Source: Doryteuthis pealeii
Lineage: Eukaryota > Mollusca > Cephalopoda > Myopsida > Loliginidae
Length of the DNA: 64,000 nucleotides
Direction of reading: 5' to 3'
Assembly: GCA_023376005.1 (NCBI GenBank)
Contig: CM042145.1
Span: 62,677,371-62,741,370 of the forward strand
Program-made: the position numbers and the translations under genes
The notes under the pieces: generated by a model
Database searches by the model: none
Seen by the model: the letters and a program-made list of their open reading frames with translations, nothing else
What the model was told of the DNA's origin: nothing
In this document: piece by piece, positions 63,031-64,000 of the stretch
Layout of the letters: the number at the start of each line of letters is the position of its first letter
Position numbering within the stretch: position 1 is the first letter of the stretch

Positions 63031-63210
63031 GATAGCGGTGACAAATAAGCAATGAAGTACGATCAACTCGTATGGATGACTCCCTACTTATCCAATGAAA
63101 TACAACATCAGTTTTAAGAACACAAACCTATGTTCATAGGAAATTGCAAATGGTGTAAAAACACACTGTGATAAGCCAAGCCGGTGATTGTAGAGTATTA
63201 TATTACACCA

Positions 63211-63222
63211 CACACACACACA

Positions 63223-63278
<56 letters not shown>

Positions 63279-63280
63279 TA
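63211..63280. repeat. (CA)n(TA)n microsatellite
   Basis: CA then TA units ending at the mariner-like terminus. Confidence 0.95.
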
Positions 63281-64000
63281 CAGGGTGTTCGAGATAAATT
63301 TAACATACTTATATTTGGTTATTTTTCTACGTAAGCTGGAGGTATCGACTCACACTACATATCATTTAAAAGCTTGGACCCTTCTACATTCATATACGTG
63401 ATGACAGATAGAATGGATGACTGGAACCCACCTGAATCATGGAAGAGAATAACTTGTATCATGATGATCTGCTCTGGTTATCAAAATAAGGAGATTATGG
63501 TTGCTGCCCAATGCTCCCTAAACAATCAGGCATGAACTGGAGAATTTCAATGGAGACTTACGAGGCTGTGGTTAGAAGAAAGCAACATAACAGACGGTCT
63601 GATTGCATTCGTACAGCAGAATTCCTCAAAAATCTGCAGAAAAAAGTATTTGAGGACTCTGGCATTAGAATTCGGGCTTTGTCACGTGAATTGAATGTTT
63701 CAGTTTTTACCATGAAGCTTGCACTTAATGAAGACCTTCGCTACTACTCATACAAGCGTCACAGAGATCAACTGCTCCCAGAAAAGGCCCGTGAAAATCG
63801 TCTGACAAAGGCGAAGAAACTTCTGAGCAAAGTGAAATATCTTGCTGAACCACAACCAATCTGGTTCTTTTCCGATGAGAAAAACTTTTGCCAAGATCAA
63901 AAGCATAACACGCAGAATAACAGATGGCTTGCATACAGTCCAAAGGACACTCCTCGTGTCATGCAGACTAAATTTCCCCAAACTGTGATGGTTTTCGGAT
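63281..64000 (+). mobile_element. Mariner-like transposon, 5' part
   Basis: Terminal sequence CAGGGTGTTCGAGATAAATT directly after TATA (TA target). Non-coding to about 63440, then transposase. It runs off the window, so the 3' inverted repeat cannot be seen. Confidence 0.8.
63439..64000 (+). pseudogene. Mariner/Tc1-type transposase, frameshifted, 3' partial
   Basis: Cut-and-paste transposase acting at TA sites. MEENNLYHDD starts at 63439 and reaches a stop at 63487. The N-terminal helix-turn-helix coding jumps frames (SGYQNKEIMVAAQCSLN, then IRHELENFNGD). From about 63550 one frame is open to the window end: AVVRRKQHNRRSDCIRTAEF, LNVSVFTMKLALNEDLRYYS, and WFFSDEKNFCQDQ, whose D (63874) is the first catalytic aspartate, then NNRWLAYSPKDTP and VMVFG. 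Two frameshifts and a stop upstream mean it is not functional as read. Confidence 0.85.

Overview
This window looks like intergenic DNA from a large, repeat-choked animal genome, most likely a cephalopod mollusc and probably an octopus. That assignment is inference. It rests on many tRNA-headed SINEs with a shared body, long compound (CA)n(TA)n, (GA)n and (CTTT)n microsatellites, abundant Helitron-type ends, and LINE tails of invertebrate type. I found no intact host protein gene. Most open frames longer than 60 codons are translations of microsatellites; the rest are fragments of transposon proteins. The only recognisable coding sequence is mobile-element debris.

Layout. 1-13 kb: a repeat carrying a hammerhead ribozyme, several long foldback (inverted-repeat) modules beside AT tracts, Helitron pieces, tRNA SINEs, a big foldback at 12.1-12.8 kb and a 28-bp-type minisatellite. 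13-21 kb: two copies of the commonest dispersed repeat here (called family E), a LINE fragment and huge pyrimidine tracts. 21-30 kb: an 8-bp-TSD foldback, SINEs, a Gypsy-like gag/protease remnant, LINE tails, a telomere-motif MITE, a good hammerhead candidate and a tandemly amplified SINE. 30-37 kb: a broken Tc1 piece next to a Helitron end, a telomere-motif MITE with clear TSDs, and the second copy of the hammerhead repeat. 37.8-42.5 kb: seven LINE 3' ends with features of a restriction-like endonuclease, each joined to (TAA)n, split by a Helitron that carries a SINE and by a 5S-rRNA-derived SINE. 42.8-53 kb: a twin-primed LINE, family E copies and SINEs. 53-60 kb: a perfect 103-bp-arm palindrome and a cluster of Helitrons. 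60-64 kb: SINEs, pyrimidine repeats, a truncated telomere-motif MITE, and the 5' part of a mariner-like element that runs off the window.

The strongest candidate for something under-described is a recurring architecture. A hammerhead-type core (CUGANGA, stem II, GAAA, very short stem III ending in UH) is followed 50-110 nt later by a GTCGGATTnAnTTCC signature. The set sits in or beside a long inverted repeat and AT/CA tracts. Complete or partial versions occur near 1.1, 10, 10.8, 19, 29.8 and 49.6 kb, and related hammerhead cores lie at 0.15, 25.8, 30.2, 35.4 and 45.6 kb. Known Penelope-like retroelements carry hammerheads in their terminal repeats, so I infer these are their non-autonomous derivatives or retrozyme-like units.
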